A stretch of 64,000 bases of DNA from Clostridia bacterium (GCA_017463105.1 JAFTPU010000008.1:62001-126000), one strand, 5' to 3'; positions 10,942-21,209 are shown, counted from the stretch's first letter. Notes: generated by a model from the sequence alone, not told the origin. Numbers and translations are program-made.

Positions 10942-12135
10942 ATGCTTACGATCGATAACGTATACAGAGCGAGTAACGCGCTCAAGGGCGTGATCAGAAA
11001 GACGGACGTGATCTACGCGCCCAAGCTTTGCGAGGGCGTAGACCTGTATTTGAAAACGGAAAATTTGCAGGTGACGGGTTCGTTCAAGGTGCGTGGGGCA
11101 TATTATAAAATGACCCGACTTTCCGACGAGGAAAAACAGCGGGGCGTGATCGCGTGTTCGGCGGGCAATCACGCGCAGGGTGTGGCGCTTGCGGCACAGA
11201 AAAACGGCATCAAAGCGGTGATCTGTCTGCCCGACGGCGCACCCATTTCCAAGGTGGAGGCAACCAAGAGCTACGGCGCGGAGGTTTGTCTTGTCGAGGG
11301 GGTTTACGACGACGCGTACAACAAGGCGTTACAGCTCCGCGACGAAATGGGATACACGTTTATCCATCCGTTCAACGACGAGGACGTTATCGCAGGACAG
11401 GGCACGATCGCTTTGGAGCTTGCCGAGCAGATCCCCGATCTGGACGCGGTGCTGGTGCCGATCGGCGGCGGCGGACTGATCTCGGGTATTGCCTATACCA
11501 TTAAAACGCTGAACCCGAAAGTGAAGGTATACGGGGTGCAAGCGGCGGGCGCGCCGTCGATGAAGAATGCCGTGGAGCACGGTAAGATCGAAACGCTGAC
11601 GGGCGTTTCGACCATCGCGGACGGCATTGCCGTGAAAACGCCCGGGGAGCACACGTACGAGATCTGCAGTAAGTACGTAGACGAGATCGTGACGGTGACG
11701 GACGACGAAATTTCCGCGGCGATCTTGGCACTGATGGAACGGCACAAGCTCGTGACGGAAGGCGCGGGCGCGGTACCCGTGGCGGCGGCGATGTTCAATA
11801 AGGTCGATTTGAAAGGCAAAAAAGCGGTGTGCGTTTTGTCGGGCGGGAACATTGACGTGACGATCCTCTCGCGTGTGATTAAGCGCGGACTTTTGATGTC
11901 GGGCAGAAGCTGTCAGCTGATGATCGAGCTGATGGACAAACCCGGACAGCTCAAGAACGTATCGCGTATCATTGCCGATCTCGGCGGGAACGTGACCTCG
12001 GTGCACCATGAGCGTGCGAACGAGGGCTCGGACGTCAACGGCTGTTATTTGCGTATCGTTTTGGAAACGAGGAATTACGAGCATATCGCGCAGATACGGC
12101 AAGCGTTGACGGAGTACGGGTTTAAGCTTTTGTAA
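10942..12135 (+). CDS. ilvA: Threonine ammonia-lyase (threonine dehydratase), ACT-domain type
   Basis: This PLP enzyme converts threonine to 2-ketobutyrate, the entry to isoleucine synthesis. The 397-residue length matches the TIGR01127-type enzymes with a single C-terminal ACT domain. The PLP lysine lies in TGSFKVRGAYYK near residue 50, the phosphate-binding glycine loop is PIGGGGLISG, and the ACT-like part begins near LMIELMDKPGQLKNVSRII. SD AAAGAGGT precedes ATG. Its place after leuB and before ridA fits the pathway. The ACT domain makes isoleucine or valine feedback likely; catabolic activity cannot be excluded. Confidence 0.93.
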   Translation: MLTIDNVYRASNALKGVIRKTDVIYAPKLCEGVDLYLKTENLQVTGSFKVRGAYYKMTRLSDEEKQRGVIACSAGNHAQGVALAAQKNGIKAVICLPDGAPISKVEATKSYGAEVCLVEGVYDDAYNKALQLRDEMGYTFIHPFNDEDVIAGQGTIALELAEQIPDLDAVLVPIGGGGLISGIAYTIKTLNPKVKVYGVQAAGAPSMKNAVEHGKIETLTGVSTIADGIAVKTPGEHTYEICSKYVDEIVTVTDDEISAAILALMERHKLVTEGAGAVPVAAAMFNKVDLKGKKAVCVLSGGNIDVTILSRVIKRGLLMSGRSCQLMIELMDKPGQLKNVSRIIADLGGNVTSVHHERANEGSDVNGCYLRIVLETRNYEHIAQIRQALTEYGFKLL

Positions 12136-12245
12136 ATGCAAAATGCAAAATTGTGGTAAAATTAAAAAATAAAGCCATAACTTTTTGCGTTAGCAAAAAA
12201 CATCACTTTTGCGAAGCAAAAACTTCACTGTTTTTAGCGATAGTG
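12133..12245. repeat. Family B repeat copy 2 plus GCAAAAA/GTTAGC hairpin units
   Basis: ATGCAAAATGCAAAATTGTGG (read as separate ATGCAAAATGCAAAA and TTGTGG words) follows the ilvA stop. Then come ACTTTTTGCGTTAGCAAAAA and ACTTTTGCGAAGCAAAAACT hairpin words and CACTGTTTTTAGCGATAGTG. The latter units match, in reverse, those at 4698-4765 and 17617-17700. Confidence 0.7.
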
Positions 12246-12270
12246 AAAAATAAAAAAGAGGTATAAAAAA

Positions 12271-12648
12271 ATGGAATTAAAAAAAGTAGCGACGGAAAAA
12301 GCGCCTGCGGCGATCGGACCGTATTCGCAGGCGATCGTGTGCGGAGAAATGATATTCACTTCGGGACAAATTCCCATCAACCCCGCGAGCGGGAACGTGG
12401 AAGCACAAACGATCGAAGCGCAGACGGAGCAGGTAATGCAGAACCTCGGCGCGGTATTATCGGCGGCGGGGAGCTCGTTTGAAAAAGCGGTGAAGACCAC
12501 CTGTTTCCTTGCGGATATCGCGGATTTCGCGGCGTTCAACGCCGTGTACGCGAAATACTTCACCACGAAGCCCGCGAGAAGCTGTGTGGCGGTAAAAGAC
12601 CTGCCCAAGGGCGTAAAGGTCGAAGTGGAAGTGATCGCAACGCTGTAA
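12271..12648 (+). CDS. ridA: RidA family enamine/imine deaminase
   Basis: RidA hydrolyses the reactive 2-aminoacrylate and 2-aminocrotonate released by PLP dehydratases such as IlvA, which is encoded just upstream. The 125-residue trimer subunit shows APAAIGPYSQAIV, FTSGQIPINP, and the C-terminal signature KPARSCVAVKDLPKGVKVEVE with the key arginine. SD AAAGAGGTA precedes the ATG. A strong terminator follows at 12661, so this is the last gene of the cluster. Confidence 0.95.
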   Translation: MELKKVATEKAPAAIGPYSQAIVCGEMIFTSGQIPINPASGNVEAQTIEAQTEQVMQNLGAVLSAAGSSFEKAVKTTCFLADIADFAAFNAVYAKYFTTKPARSCVAVKDLPKGVKVEVEVIATL

Positions 12649-12660
12649 AAATATGTAAAT

Positions 12661-12688
12661 AAAACGCTCGGCGAAAGCCGAGCGTTTT
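12661..12688. terminator. Bidirectional terminator between ridA and the UMF1 permease
   Basis: AAAACGCTCGGC-gaaa-GCCGAGCGTTTT is a perfect 12-bp stem with a GAAA loop and T-runs on both strands. It serves ridA on the + strand and the permease gene on the - strand. Confidence 0.9.
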
Positions 12689-12703
12689 ATTATGCCTTGT
12701 TAT

Positions 12704-13996
12704 TTATTCTTTATTATCCGTGTTGGCGGGGATCTTCATCGATACGATAAATAACACCAAGCCGATGGCGAATAATATCGGAAGCGGGATAAGGTTGATG
12801 TTTATCCAAGTCGCTTCGGAGAGAGGATAGAACAGCCCCAAAAGGCTGGTCAAGCCAAGACCGAGGATAGCGGCACTCTTGCCGAAGATGTCGTAAATAC
12901 CAAAGAATTCCCCCGTTTTATTCGCAGGGATAAGCTTGGTGAAGTAGGAACGGGACATAGCTTGCACGCCGCCTTGGAACATGCCAACCGAGATAACGAG
13001 AATCCAGCACTGCCATTCTTGTCTTAAAAATACGGTAAACACACCGATAGCGGTGTATGCCGAAATGGCAACGAGAAGTAGCTTTTCGCAAGGCACTTTG
13101 GAAGCGAGCTTACCAAAAATAAGCGCGCATGGGAAGGCAACGAACTGCGTCGCAAACAGCATAATAACCAACTTTACTTGGTCAAAGCCTAAGTCCGTGC
13201 CGAGTGCAGTTGCCATTTTGATAATGGTATGTACGCCGTCGATATAGAAGAAGAACGCAACAAGGAAAACGAGCGCTTTTTTATTCTTTTTGAATTCTGC
13301 GAAAATAGAGCCGAGCCGTTTAAAAGTTTCCCGAATGGGTTTTTCGGGACGGGGCATAAAGTTTTTCTGTTCGTAGTTTTTGAGCAAGGGCAGTGTAAAG
13401 AACAGCCACCATACCGCCGTAATTAAGCAACCGATAGAGAAAGCGTAGCCTTCAAACCATTCCAATCCGGGTACCATCGTACCGAGCACGTATGCGATCA
13501 AGCAGAAAGCGAAGGGGATACAGCTGCAAATATACCCCCAAGCAAAACCGTTTGCCGAAACTCTGTGCATATTCTCGTCCGTGGTGATATCGTTGAGCAT
13601 CGAATCGTAAAATACGTTTGCCGAAGCAAAGCCCACTTCCGTAATAATATACATAATCAAGAACAGGATACCTGCAATCGTGAATTTAGAAATAAACGAA
13701 AAGAGGGAAAGTGCGCCGCAACTGATAATGCCGATTAAGGCAAAGCTCATAAAGACGGCTTTCTTTTTACTGAAATCGGCATACGTACCGAGTATGGGAC
13801 AAAGGAATACGGCAATCACCGTAACGATGACGTTGGTAAAGCCCCAAACGGACGAAAGGTTATCCGACGGCGAAAGATACTTGAAGTACAAGGACAAAAG
13901 TGCCGTTGCCAGCATAACGTAGGCGGAGTTTGCCACGTCGTAGAGTATCCAGCTCTTTTCTTTCTTGGTAAAACGTGCCTGTTTTACTTTTTCCAT
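12704..13996 (-). CDS. UMF1-type major facilitator permease
   Basis: The 430-residue integral membrane protein has about 12 hydrophobic segments and the Atg22/UMF1-like opening FTKKEKSWILYDVANSAYVMLATALLSLY. GTYADFSKKKA lies in the loop after the second helix as in MFS proteins. The substrate is unknown; relatives are annotated as vacuolar amino-acid effluxers in fungi, and that does not define a role here. The TAA is near the shared terminator, and the start lies 1 bp beyond the end of the upstream phospholipase-like gene, which implies a two-gene operon on the minus strand. Confidence 0.88.
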   Translation of the reverse strand: MEKVKQARFTKKEKSWILYDVANSAYVMLATALLSLYFKYLSPSDNLSSVWGFTNVIVTVIAVFLCPILGTYADFSKKKAVFMSFALIGIISCGALSLFSFISKFTIAGILFLIMYIITEVGFASANVFYDSMLNDITTDENMHRVSANGFAWGYICSCIPFAFCLIAYVLGTMVPGLEWFEGYAFSIGCLITAVWWLFFTLPLLKNYEQKNFMPRPEKPIRETFKRLGSIFAEFKKNKKALVFLVAFFFYIDGVHTIIKMATALGTDLGFDQVKLVIMLFATQFVAFPCALIFGKLASKVPCEKLLLVAISAYTAIGVFTVFLRQEWQCWILVISVGMFQGGVQAMSRSYFTKLIPANKTGEFFGIYDIFGKSAAILGLGLTSLLGLFYPLSEATWININLIPLPILFAIGLVLFIVSMKIPANTDNKE

Positions 13997-13997
13997 A

Positions 13998-14822
13998 TTA
14001 GAATTCCTCCGTAGGTTTGTTGCCGCTGAAATCGTAGCGGAAATATTTTTCGAAAACGGGGTCGGAAAGCGTCGGCTTGCCGTCCGCGTTTACTTCGTTG
14101 AAATACGCCGTGATGAGCTCGCGCGCAGGCGCGATCGCGTTTCCGAATTTTTCTTCAAGCACTCTATTCGGCGTTTCGCACAAGGAGTCGTCCTTTTTAT
14201 GCAGGAACATATCTCCGAATTTGCGTTCCATGTTCGCGAGGCGCAAAAGCGCGTGGACGAACGTGTGGAAGAGCTCGCATTTTTTGGAAAACCAGCCGTT
14301 GATTTTTTTCATCGTTTTGATGGCGACGGCGATATTCTCTTGCGGTACGCCCAAAAGCAAAGCCGCCGCTTCCCGCGTGCCGTTTTCATCCTTGATCGGC
14401 GTTGCCGTGTTATAGCCGCGAATGGGCTTGCCGTCCTTGCGGAGCAGGAATTTATCGAATTCCGATTCGATTTTCCCGTGCGTGACCTTATCGTTCATTG
14501 TTTGGTCGATATAAGGGTGGCAAAACAAATCGAGGGTGAAGTGGCACAAAAAGCCGCAAAGATAGGCGTTATAAGCCGAGGGCTCGTCCGTACGTTTTTC
14601 GCCTGCCGCCGAAAAGACCTCGAAAGCGGTTTTTTCGTGGAGTTCGGTGCCGTATTTTCTGATCTCGTTCTTTTTCAACGGGTGATGATAGAACAGGATA
14701 TCGGGACCCTGTGTGCCCAAGGCGAACGCTTCGGGGTATTTTTTTACAAGATCTTGCAAGGGGGCGGGGAGGGTTTTGGAAACTTCCTCGCCGAAGCGCA
14801 GGTGCGCGTACAGTGCGGGCAT
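13998..14822 (-). CDS. Zinc-dependent phospholipase C-like protein
   Basis: The protein matches the zinc-dependent phospholipase C-like family of Clostridia: an N-terminal MPALYAHLRFGEEV, then LGTQGPDILFYHHP and a conserved HFTLDLFCHPYID segment whose histidines and aspartates are likely metal ligands. There is no signal peptide, so an intracellular role is likely and phospholipase activity is unproven. The ATG at 14822 was chosen because AGGAG lies just upstream and family members start at this point; the frame stays open for 35 more codons. Length 274 residues. The permease follows directly. Confidence 0.8.
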   Translation of the reverse strand: MPALYAHLRFGEEVSKTLPAPLQDLVKKYPEAFALGTQGPDILFYHHPLKKNEIRKYGTELHEKTAFEVFSAAGEKRTDEPSAYNAYLCGFLCHFTLDLFCHPYIDQTMNDKVTHGKIESEFDKFLLRKDGKPIRGYNTATPIKDENGTREAAALLLGVPQENIAVAIKTMKKINGWFSKKCELFHTFVHALLRLANMERKFGDMFLHKKDDSLCETPNRVLEEKFGNAIAPARELITAYFNEVNADGKPTLSDPVFEKYFRYDFSGNKPTEEF

Positions 14823-14940
14823 AGAATTCTCCTCAAGGGCGGTTTTTACGTACCCGCCTATCTTATTATAACACATCTTTTTCAAAAAAGATAGCGTTCG
14901 CGGGAAAAAGAGTGACGGAAAGTACAAAAAAAGAGAAAAT

Positions 14941-14953
14941 GTGTAAATTACAC
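14941..14953. promoter_or_regulatory. 13-bp palindrome in the divergent intergenic region
   Basis: GTGTAAATTACAC is a perfect odd-centred palindrome midway between the minus-strand phospholipase-like gene and the plus-strand gene at 15076. It could be an operator for either. No regulator can be assigned. Confidence 0.35.
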
Positions 14954-15075
14954 GGCGGGGCGCGACCGCATTTTTCCACGAATGACGGCGTGGGAAAAGG
15001 GGAATACTATGATAAGAAGAATACTGTTGAAAGAGAAAACGTGCGGGGCAGGTACGAGACGAAAGGAGGAAAACG

Positions 15076-15432
15076 ATGTTAAGCAGACGGGAGAGCGAGG
15101 TGATGAGCGCGGTGTATACGCTATGCCGCGACGGAGGCGTGTGTCTGATCTCGCCCGCAGAGCTTTTGTCCCTTTTGCCGCCGAAAAAGAAATATACCGA
15201 GGAGCAGGTGGAAAAGATACTCGGGGAGCTTGCGCTCGACGATTATTTTCAGCTTTTGTCCTCCGAGCGGAAGGGCGAAAAGATGTACGTAATTTCCTTG
15301 CATGCGAGCGGGTATGCCTTTCAACGTTGTAACGTACAGCAAAAGCGCGATCTCGTTTTAAAGCTCGGTTGGGCGATCGCTTCGGCGGTGATCGCCTTCC
15401 TCGTCGGCGTGATACTCAAATCCATATTTTAA
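15076..15432 (+). CDS. Small C-tail-anchored protein of unknown function
   Basis: I do not recognise this 118-residue protein. Residues 1-75 are predicted to be helical and polar (RESEVMSAVYTLCRDGG, then KKKYTEEQVEKILGELALDDYFQLL) and resemble a winged-helix fold. One C-terminal membrane segment follows, WAIASAVIAFLVGVILKSIF. It begins with a good SD (AAGGAGG) before ATG and ends just before the uvrB promoter. Such an architecture suits a cytoplasmic domain anchored at the inner face of the membrane. Confidence 0.75.
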   Translation: MLSRRESEVMSAVYTLCRDGGVCLISPAELLSLLPPKKKYTEEQVEKILGELALDDYFQLLSSERKGEKMYVISLHASGYAFQRCNVQQKRDLVLKLGWAIASAVIAFLVGVILKSIF

Positions 15433-15450
15433 AAAACCGCGTTCAAGCAG

Positions 15451-15495
15451 TTTACTTTTGGTATTAAAAGTGGTATAATATAAACAAATGTTTGT
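15451..15495 (+). promoter_or_regulatory. uvrB promoter with LexA-like box
   Basis: TTTACT (15451-15456), a 17-bp spacer and TATAAT (15474-15479) form a good sigma-A promoter. Immediately downstream, AAACAAATGTTTGT (15482-15495) differs by one base from GAACAAATGTTTG-type LexA (Cheo) boxes of Firmicutes. This position would block transcription, which fits uvrB/uvrA as SOS genes. Confidence 0.65.
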
Positions 15496-15500
15496 TGAAA

Positions 15501-15622
15501 CGAAGTATATACGTCGTAATACGGCGTCGGATTTGCGTTTTGCCTTGCTGGTTTACGACGCAGTAAACTCCCGTCGGCAAATACGCATCTTCCTTGTCTT
15601 ACTCGTATCTACTTGGTTTTAA
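15501..15622. repeat. Palindromic intergenic repeat, family A, copy 4 (degenerate)
   Basis: TACGTCGTAATACGGCGTCG on the left and CGGCAAATACGCATCTTCC on the right match copy 1 closely, with the central GGTTTACGACGCAGTAAAC in place of the usual loop. The terminal arms are eroded. It lies in the uvrB 5' untranslated region, downstream of the promoter, so it would be transcribed. Confidence 0.7.
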
Positions 15623-15650
15623 TGAAGGACGGGCGAAAGGAAAAATTTCC

Positions 15651-17612
15651 ATGGAATTTAAATTACATTCGGCGTACGAGCCTACGGGGGACCAGCCGCA
15701 GGCGATCGAAAAATTGACGGAGGGCGTTCTGGACGGCATGCGCGCGCAGGTGCTTGTCGGCGTTACGGGCAGCGGTAAAACGTTTACGATGGCGAACGTT
15801 ATCAAAAACGTCAACCGTCCCACGCTTGTGATCGCGCACAACAAAACGCTCGCGGCGCAGCTTTGTAACGAGTTCCGTGAATTTTTCCCCGAAAACCGCG
15901 TGGAGTATTTCGTTTCTTATTACGATTATTATCAACCCGAAAGCTATATCCCCTCGACGGATACCTATATCGAAAAAGACCTGAGCATGAACGACGAGAT
16001 CGACAAGCTCAGAAACAGCGCGACGGGGGCTTTGATGGAGCGAAAGGACGTGATCGTGGTCGCGTCCGTGTCGTGTATTTACGGACTCGGCGCGCCCGAG
16101 GAATATTTCCGTTTGTCGATATCCCTCCGACCCGGCATGGAGTGGGAGCGGAACGAGCTGATACGCAAGCTGATCGAGCTGCAATATGCGAGAAACGACG
16201 TCGATTTCAAGCGTTCGACCTTTCGTGTGCGCGGGGACGCGTTGGAGATATTTCCCGCCTCCAATTCGGAAGTGGCGATACGGGTCGAGTTTTTCGGGGA
16301 CGAGATCGAGAAAATTTACGAGGTCGAGGCGTTGACGGGGAAAAAGCTGAACGAGCTTTCGCACGTGGCGATCTTTCCCGCGAGTCAATACGCCGTGGGA
16401 ACGGAGAAGCTGAGAAGCGCCCTTTCCATGATCGAAGAGGACTTGCGCGGCGAGGTGCAAGCGTTCGAGGAAGCGGGCAAGATATTGGAGGCGCAACGTC
16501 TGAAACAGCGTACCGAGCACGATCTCGAAATGATGCGGGAGATCGGGTATTGCAGCGGTATAGAAAATTACAGCCGCTATTTCGACGGGCGGCAACCGGG
16601 CGAGCCGTCGTTTACGTTGCTCGATTATTTCCCTGCGGGGGAGTTTTTGGTGTTTATCGACGAGAGTCACATGACCGTACCGCAAATACGCGCGATGTAC
16701 AACGGGGACCTTTCCAGAAAGAAAAATCTCGTGGAATACGGGTTCCGTATGCAATCGGCGTACGATAACAGACCGCTTACTTTTCCCGAGTTCGACGCGC
16801 GCGTACCGCAGGTGGTATTCGTGTCCGCGACGCCCGCGCAGTACGAGCTGGGGGAGGCGGGGCAGACCGTCGAACAGATCATAAGACCAACGGGCTTGCT
16901 CGATCCCGAGATCACGTTGAAGCCCACGCGCGGGCAGATCGACGACCTGCTTTCGGAGATACACACGGTGGTAAACGAGGGGGGCAGGGTCTTGATCACC
17001 ACGCTGACGAAGAAGATGGCGGAGGAGCTGACCGACTATTTAAAAGAACATTCGGTGAAGGTGAAATATATGCACAGCGATATCGACACGCTGGAGCGTA
17101 TCGACATCGTGAACGGTTTGCGATCGGGCGAGTTCGACGTTTTGTGCGGTATCAATCTTTTGCGCGAGGGGCTTGACCTGCCCGAGGTGAAGCTGGTGGC
17201 GATACTCGACGCGGACAAGGAAGGGTTCCTTAGAAGCGACACTTCGCTGATACAGACGATCGGGCGCGCGGCGCGTAATAGCGAGGGGCGCGTGATCATG
17301 TACGCGGATACGGTCACGGACAGTATGAAGCGGGCGATCGGGGAGACGAACCGAAGAAGGAAGGCGCAGGACGAATATAACAAGGCGCACGGGATCGTGC
17401 CGAAAACGATCGTCAAGGAAGTGAAGTCGACCCTGAACATCACGAAGAAAAAGACGGACGACGATATCAAGACGCAGGATATTCCCGACGAGATCGAGAA
17501 GCTGAAGGAGTTGATGAAGGTAGCGAGCGGGCAGCTCGATTTCGAACGGGCGATCGAGATAAGAGAGAAGATCGCGGAGCTGAAAATGCGGCTCAGAAAA
17601 GCGGGGAAGTGA
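15651..17612 (+). CDS. uvrB: Excinuclease ABC subunit B
   Basis: UvrB is the damage-verifying helicase-like subunit of nucleotide excision repair. The 653-residue protein has Walker [11 protein letters not shown] near residue 45, the beta-hairpin region [21 protein letters not shown] (split as [12 protein letters not shown] and STDTYIEKD), helicase motifs DESHMT and [29 protein letters not shown], and a C-terminal UVR domain that contacts UvrC. The ATG at 15651 follows GAAAGG; the frame is open for 19 codons upstream but those are repeat DNA. Confidence 0.97.
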   Translation: MEFKLHSAYEPTGDQPQAIEKLTEGVLDGMRAQVLVGVTGSGKTFTMANVIKNVNRPTLVIAHNKTLAAQLCNEFREFFPENRVEYFVSYYDYYQPESYIPSTDTYIEKDLSMNDEIDKLRNSATGALMERKDVIVVASVSCIYGLGAPEEYFRLSISLRPGMEWERNELIRKLIELQYARNDVDFKRSTFRVRGDALEIFPASNSEVAIRVEFFGDEIEKIYEVEALTGKKLNELSHVAIFPASQYAVGTEKLRSALSMIEEDLRGEVQAFEEAGKILEAQRLKQRTEHDLEMMREIGYCSGIENYSRYFDGRQPGEPSFTLLDYFPAGEFLVFIDESHMTVPQIRAMYNGDLSRKKNLVEYGFRMQSAYDNRPLTFPEFDARVPQVVFVSATPAQYELGEAGQTVEQIIRPTGLLDPEITLKPTRGQIDDLLSEIHTVVNEGGRVLITTLTKKMAEELTDYLKEHSVKVKYMHSDIDTLERIDIVNGLRSGEFDVLCGINLLREGLDLPEVKLVAILDADKEGFLRSDTSLIQTIGRAARNSEGRVIMYADTVTDSMKRAIGETNRRRKAQDEYNKAHGIVPKTIVKEVKSTLNITKKKTDDDIKTQDIPDEIEKLKELMKVASGQLDFERAIEIREKIAELKMRLRKAGK

Positions 17613-17616
17613 GAAA

Positions 17617-17768
17617 AGTGAAATTTTTGTTTTCGCAAAAGCGAGGTTCTCGCTAACGCGAGAGTGAAGTTTTTTGCTAACGCAAAAAGTTAAGGCTATA
17701 CTTTATAAATTTTACAATAACCGCAAGCTTTGCTTGCAACTTCACTTGCCCACAGGGCAAACTTCACT
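17617..17768. repeat. AAGTGAAGTTTTTTGC-type hairpin repeats between uvrB and uvrA
   Basis: The words GTGAAGTTTTTTGCTAACGC, GCAAGCTTTGCTTGC and AACTTCACTTGC recur from 4698-4880. TTTTCGCAAAAGCGAGG and TCTCGCTAACGCGAGAG are further hairpins. The spacer separates uvrB from uvrA but shows no terminator with a T-run, so read-through is likely. Confidence 0.7.
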
Positions 17769-17783
17769 TAAAAAGGTGTGATC

Positions 17784-20606
17784 ATGCAAGAAGAAATTAT
17801 CATTAAAGGTGCAAAGGAAAACAATTTAAAAAATATCGACGTGAGAATACCCCGCAATAAGCTGACGGTGTTTACGGGGCTTTCGGGGAGCGGAAAATCC
17901 ACGCTCGCGTTCGACACCATTTTCGCCGAGGGGCAAAGACGGTACGTCGAGAGCTTGTCCTCGTACGCGAGACAGTTTTTGGGACAGATGGAAAAACCCG
18001 ATGTCGAGAGTATCGACGGGCTTTCGCCCGCGATTTCGATCGATCAGAAAACCACCTCGCGAAATCCCCGTTCGACGGTGGGGACCGTAACGGAAATATA
18101 CGATTATTTCCGTCTTTTGTTCGCGCGTATCGGCGTGCCGCACTGTCCGAAATGCGGGCGGGAGATCCGCCGTCAGACCGTCGACGAGATCTGCGATCGC
18201 GTGATGGCGATGCCCGAGGGGAGCAAGATACTCGTCAACGCGCCAGTCGTGCGCGGGAGAAAGGGCGAGTACGTAAAAGAGCTCGCGGGTTTTAAAAAGA
18301 GCGGTTACGGCAGGGTGAAGATAGACGGGATCGTGTACGATCTGCAGGAAGAGATCAAGCTGGAAAAGAATATCAAGCACAATATCTCCGTCGTGGTGGA
18401 CAGACTCGTTATCAAGCCTACCGTGCAAAAGCGACTTACGGACAGTCTCGAAACGGCGTTGAAGCTTGCCGAAGGGTTGGTCGTGATCGATTGCGAGGGG
18501 AACGAGGCGCTGTATTCGGTCAATTACGCCTGTCCCGATTGCGGGATCTCGATCGAGGAGATCGAGCCGAGAATGTTTTCGTTCAACACCGTTTACGGCG
18601 CGTGTCCGACCTGCTCGGGCTTGGGCTTTAAGCAATTCGTCGATCCCGATCTGGTATGTCCCGATAAGAACAAGACCTTGCGGCAAGGGGCGATGAAGGT
18701 CACGGGTTGGAATTTGGGCTCTAATTCGATGGCGCTTATGGAGCTTTCCGCGCTTGCCAAAGCGTTTGGTTTTTCGTTGGACGTGCCCGTGAAGGACTTG
18801 CCCAAAGAGGTGTACGATATTTTGATGTACGGCAGCGACGAGCGGGTGGACATGGCGTATCAGACGCGTTCGTTTTCGGGTAGCTTCAAAAAGACGTGGG
18901 AGGGGTACGTGAACAACCTCCAACGCCGTTACGCGAACTCTACTTCCGACGGCGTGAAAGCGGATATCGAGCGGTTGATGCGCAACGCGCCCTGCGACGG
19001 GTGCGGGGGGAAGCGGTTGAAAAAGGAAGCGCTCGCCGTATACGTGGGCGGGAAAAATATATGGGAAGTGTGCGAGATGTCCGTAGACGACCTCTGCGCG
19101 TTTATGGACGGGCTCAAAGAAACGCTGACGCCCACCGAGCACCTGATCGCCGACGCGATCATCAAAGAGATCAACAACCGTTTGGGCTTTCTGCATAACG
19201 TGGGGTTGAACTATCTCACGCTTACGCGGACGGCGGTCACGCTGTCGGGCGGGGAGAGCCAACGTATCCGACTTGCCACGCAGATCGGCAGCGCGCTCAC
19301 GGGCGTTTTGTATATTTTGGACGAGCCGAGTATCGGTCTCCACCAAAGGGATAATGAAAAATTGCTCGCTTCGTTGAAGGGATTGCGCGATTTGGGGAAC
19401 ACGCTGATCGTCGTCGAGCACGACGAGGACACGATGCGGGCGGCGGACTATATCGTGGATATCGGACCGAGAGCGGGCGTGCACGGCGGCGAGGTGGTGG
19501 CGTGCGGTACGCCCGAGGAGATACAAAAAGAATCGCGCTCGATCACGGGCGATTATTTGGCGGGCAGAAGAAAGATAGAAGTACCCGCGGTGCGCGCCAC
19601 GCCAAGCGATAAATGGTTGCGTGTGTGCGGTTGCAGGCAGAATAATTTAAAGAATGTCGAAGCGAAAATTCCCGTGGGGCTGATCACTGCCGTGACGGGC
19701 GTTTCGGGGAGCGGAAAATCGAGTTTTGTAAACGAGATCGTATACCCGACTCTGGCGAACGAGCTGAACGGGGCGAAGCACGCGCTCGGGAAATACGATA
19801 AAATGGAAGGGATCGAGTATTTCGATAAGGTGATCGCGATCGACCAATCGCCGATCGGCAGAACGCCGAGGAGCAATCCCGCGACGTACACGGGCGTGTT
19901 CAACGCGATACGGGATCTGTTTTCGATGACGCCCGACGCGAAGGAGCGGGGGTATAAAGCGGGGCGGTTTTCGTTCAATATTTCGGGCGGCAGGTGCGAG
20001 CACTGTTTCGGCGACGGTATCATCAAGATCGAAATGCATTTCCTGCCCGACATTTTCGTGCCGTGCGAGGTTTGCGGCGGGAAGCGGTATAACCGTGAAA
20101 CGTTGGAGGTGCGTTATAAAGGCAAGAGTATTGCCGACGTGCTGGATATGACGGTCGAGGAGGCGTGCGAGTTCTTCCAGCCGATACCGAATATCTACAA
20201 TAAAATAAAGACCCTCAACGACGTGGGGTTGGGGTATATCAAATTGGGACAGAGCTCGACGACGCTTTCGGGGGGCGAGGCGCAACGCGTGAAGCTGGCG
20301 ACGGAGCTTTCCAAGCGATCGACAGGCAAGACGTTTTATATCCTCGACGAGCCGACGACGGGCTTGCACAGCTACGACGTGGACAAGCTGATCAAGATAC
20401 TCTTGAAATTGCGCGAGGGCGGGAACACGGTGCTTGTGATCGAGCACAACCTCGACGTTATTAAAACCGCGGACTATATTATCGATTTGGGACCCGAAGG
20501 GGGAAACGGCGGGGGCGAGATCGTATGCGAAGGCACGCCCGAAGAAGTCGCGAAGCACCCGACGAGCTATACGGGCAGGTTTTTGAAAAACGTGTTGCCA
20601 CAGTAA
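17784..20606 (+). CDS. uvrA: Excinuclease ABC subunit A
   Basis: UvrA is the ABC-type ATPase dimer that finds DNA lesions and loads UvrB. The 940-residue length is standard. Two Walker A motifs, [14 protein letters not shown] and [14 protein letters not shown], two signature motifs ([13 protein letters not shown] and [13 protein letters not shown]) and zinc modules (CPDC with CPTC, and CEHC with CEVC) are intact. ATG at 17784 sits 7 bases after AAAAGG; a GTG at 17778 is a less likely start. Probably expressed with uvrB. Confidence 0.97.
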   Translation: MQEEIIIKGAKENNLKNIDVRIPRNKLTVFTGLSGSGKSTLAFDTIFAEGQRRYVESLSSYARQFLGQMEKPDVESIDGLSPAISIDQKTTSRNPRSTVGTVTEIYDYFRLLFARIGVPHCPKCGREIRRQTVDEICDRVMAMPEGSKILVNAPVVRGRKGEYVKELAGFKKSGYGRVKIDGIVYDLQEEIKLEKNIKHNISVVVDRLVIKPTVQKRLTDSLETALKLAEGLVVIDCEGNEALYSVNYACPDCGISIEEIEPRMFSFNTVYGACPTCSGLGFKQFVDPDLVCPDKNKTLRQGAMKVTGWNLGSNSMALMELSALAKAFGFSLDVPVKDLPKEVYDILMYGSDERVDMAYQTRSFSGSFKKTWEGYVNNLQRRYANSTSDGVKADIERLMRNAPCDGCGGKRLKKEALAVYVGGKNIWEVCEMSVDDLCAFMDGLKETLTPTEHLIADAIIKEINNRLGFLHNVGLNYLTLTRTAVTLSGGESQRIRLATQIGSALTGVLYILDEPSIGLHQRDNEKLLASLKGLRDLGNTLIVVEHDEDTMRAADYIVDIGPRAGVHGGEVVACGTPEEIQKESRSITGDYLAGRRKIEVPAVRATPSDKWLRVCGCRQNNLKNVEAKIPVGLITAVTGVSGSGKSSFVNEIVYPTLANELNGAKHALGKYDKMEGIEYFDKVIAIDQSPIGRTPRSNPATYTGVFNAIRDLFSMTPDAKERGYKAGRFSFNISGGRCEHCFGDGIIKIEMHFLPDIFVPCEVCGGKRYNRETLEVRYKGKSIADVLDMTVEEACEFFQPIPNIYNKIKTLNDVGLGYIKLGQSSTTLSGGEAQRVKLATELSKRSTGKTFYILDEPTTGLHSYDVDKLIKILLKLREGGNTVLVIEHNLDVIKTADYIIDLGPEGGNGGGEIVCEGTPEEVAKHPTSYTGRFLKNVLPQ

Positions 20607-20631
20607 AAACAGCCTTGGCAACGGTTTTTAA

Positions 20632-20767
20632 ATGCAAAATGCAGAATGCAGAATGCAAAATGGCGGTGTAATTTTAAAAAACAGTTTTGCGCCGAATACG
20701 GCGTAAGCGGTCAGTCGCCTATGGGCGAAAAATAAAAATAAAACGCGCTTTTTCAAAGCGCGTTTTA
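20632..20767. repeat. Family B repeat copy 3 and terminator after uvrA
   Basis: ATGCAAAATGCAGAATGCAG and GAATGCAAAATGG follow uvrA (20632-20672). AAAACGCGCTTT-ttc-AAAGCGCGTTTT at 20740-20767 is a perfect bidirectional terminator; its last bases overlap the stop codon of the minus-strand XRE gene. Confidence 0.8.
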
Positions 20768-20974
20768 ATCTTCTGAACCTAATAGATAACCGACGGAAAC
20801 CTCGTAATATTTTGCGATTGCGATAAGAGTATCCAAATCGGGGTCGTGTACGCCCGTTTCCCAAGTACTTACCGTTTGGTTGGATACGTTAAATAGCTCG
20901 CCAAACCTCCGTTGGGAGATACCTTTTTCTATTCGAAATTCTCTTAGTTTTTTACCTAAAAAATTATCTTTCAT
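20765..20974 (-). CDS. XRE-family helix-turn-helix regulator
   Basis: The 69-residue protein is a single Cro/C1-type domain: LREFRIEKGISQRRFGELFNVS followed by NQTVSTWETGVHDPDLDTLIAIAKYYEVSVGYLLG (recognition helix around NQTVSTWE). There is no effector domain. Its ATG directly abuts the stop of the upstream XRE gene (TAAATG), so the two are translated together. The targets are probably the twin 19-bp sites at 21210 and 21241. Confidence 0.85.
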   Translation of the reverse strand: MKDNFLGKKLREFRIEKGISQRRFGELFNVSNQTVSTWETGVHDPDLDTLIAIAKYYEVSVGYLLGSED

Positions 20975-21187
20975 TTATTCAAAATCAAAAAGCTCGTTAG
21001 GGGTAATTTCTAATCTTTCGCAAAGATAAACGATTTTTTCGTAATCCAATTGTATTTTTCCCGTTTCGTAATCGCTGTAATCGGATTGATATTTGTTTAA
21101 TTCCTTGGCAATTTGCGCTTGGGTCAGCCCTTTTAGCTTCCGCGCGTTTTTTAAATTTTCTCCGACGATTTTTGCAATATCCACCAT
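20975..21187 (-). CDS. XRE-family helix-turn-helix regulator
   Basis: The 70-residue protein is a second single-domain Cro/C1-type regulator (LKNARKLKGLTQAQIAKELN, then YQSDYSDYETGKIQLDYEKI). It is the first gene of a two-gene minus-strand operon with the 69-residue XRE protein. AAGGAGT lies just upstream of the ATG. It is divergent from the small ORF at 21291, with two similar 19-bp operator-like sites between. Confidence 0.85.
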   Translation of the reverse strand: MVDIAKIVGENLKNARKLKGLTQAQIAKELNKYQSDYSDYETGKIQLDYEKIVYLCERLEITPNELFDFE

Positions 21188-21209
21188 AAGTACTCCTTAT
21201 CTATATAAT

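Noticed and set aside
14823-14927. Upstream extension of the phospholipase-like gene with a hydrophobic start that could look like a signal peptide
   Set aside because: A strong SD sits before the ATG at 14822 and family proteins begin at MPALYAHL.
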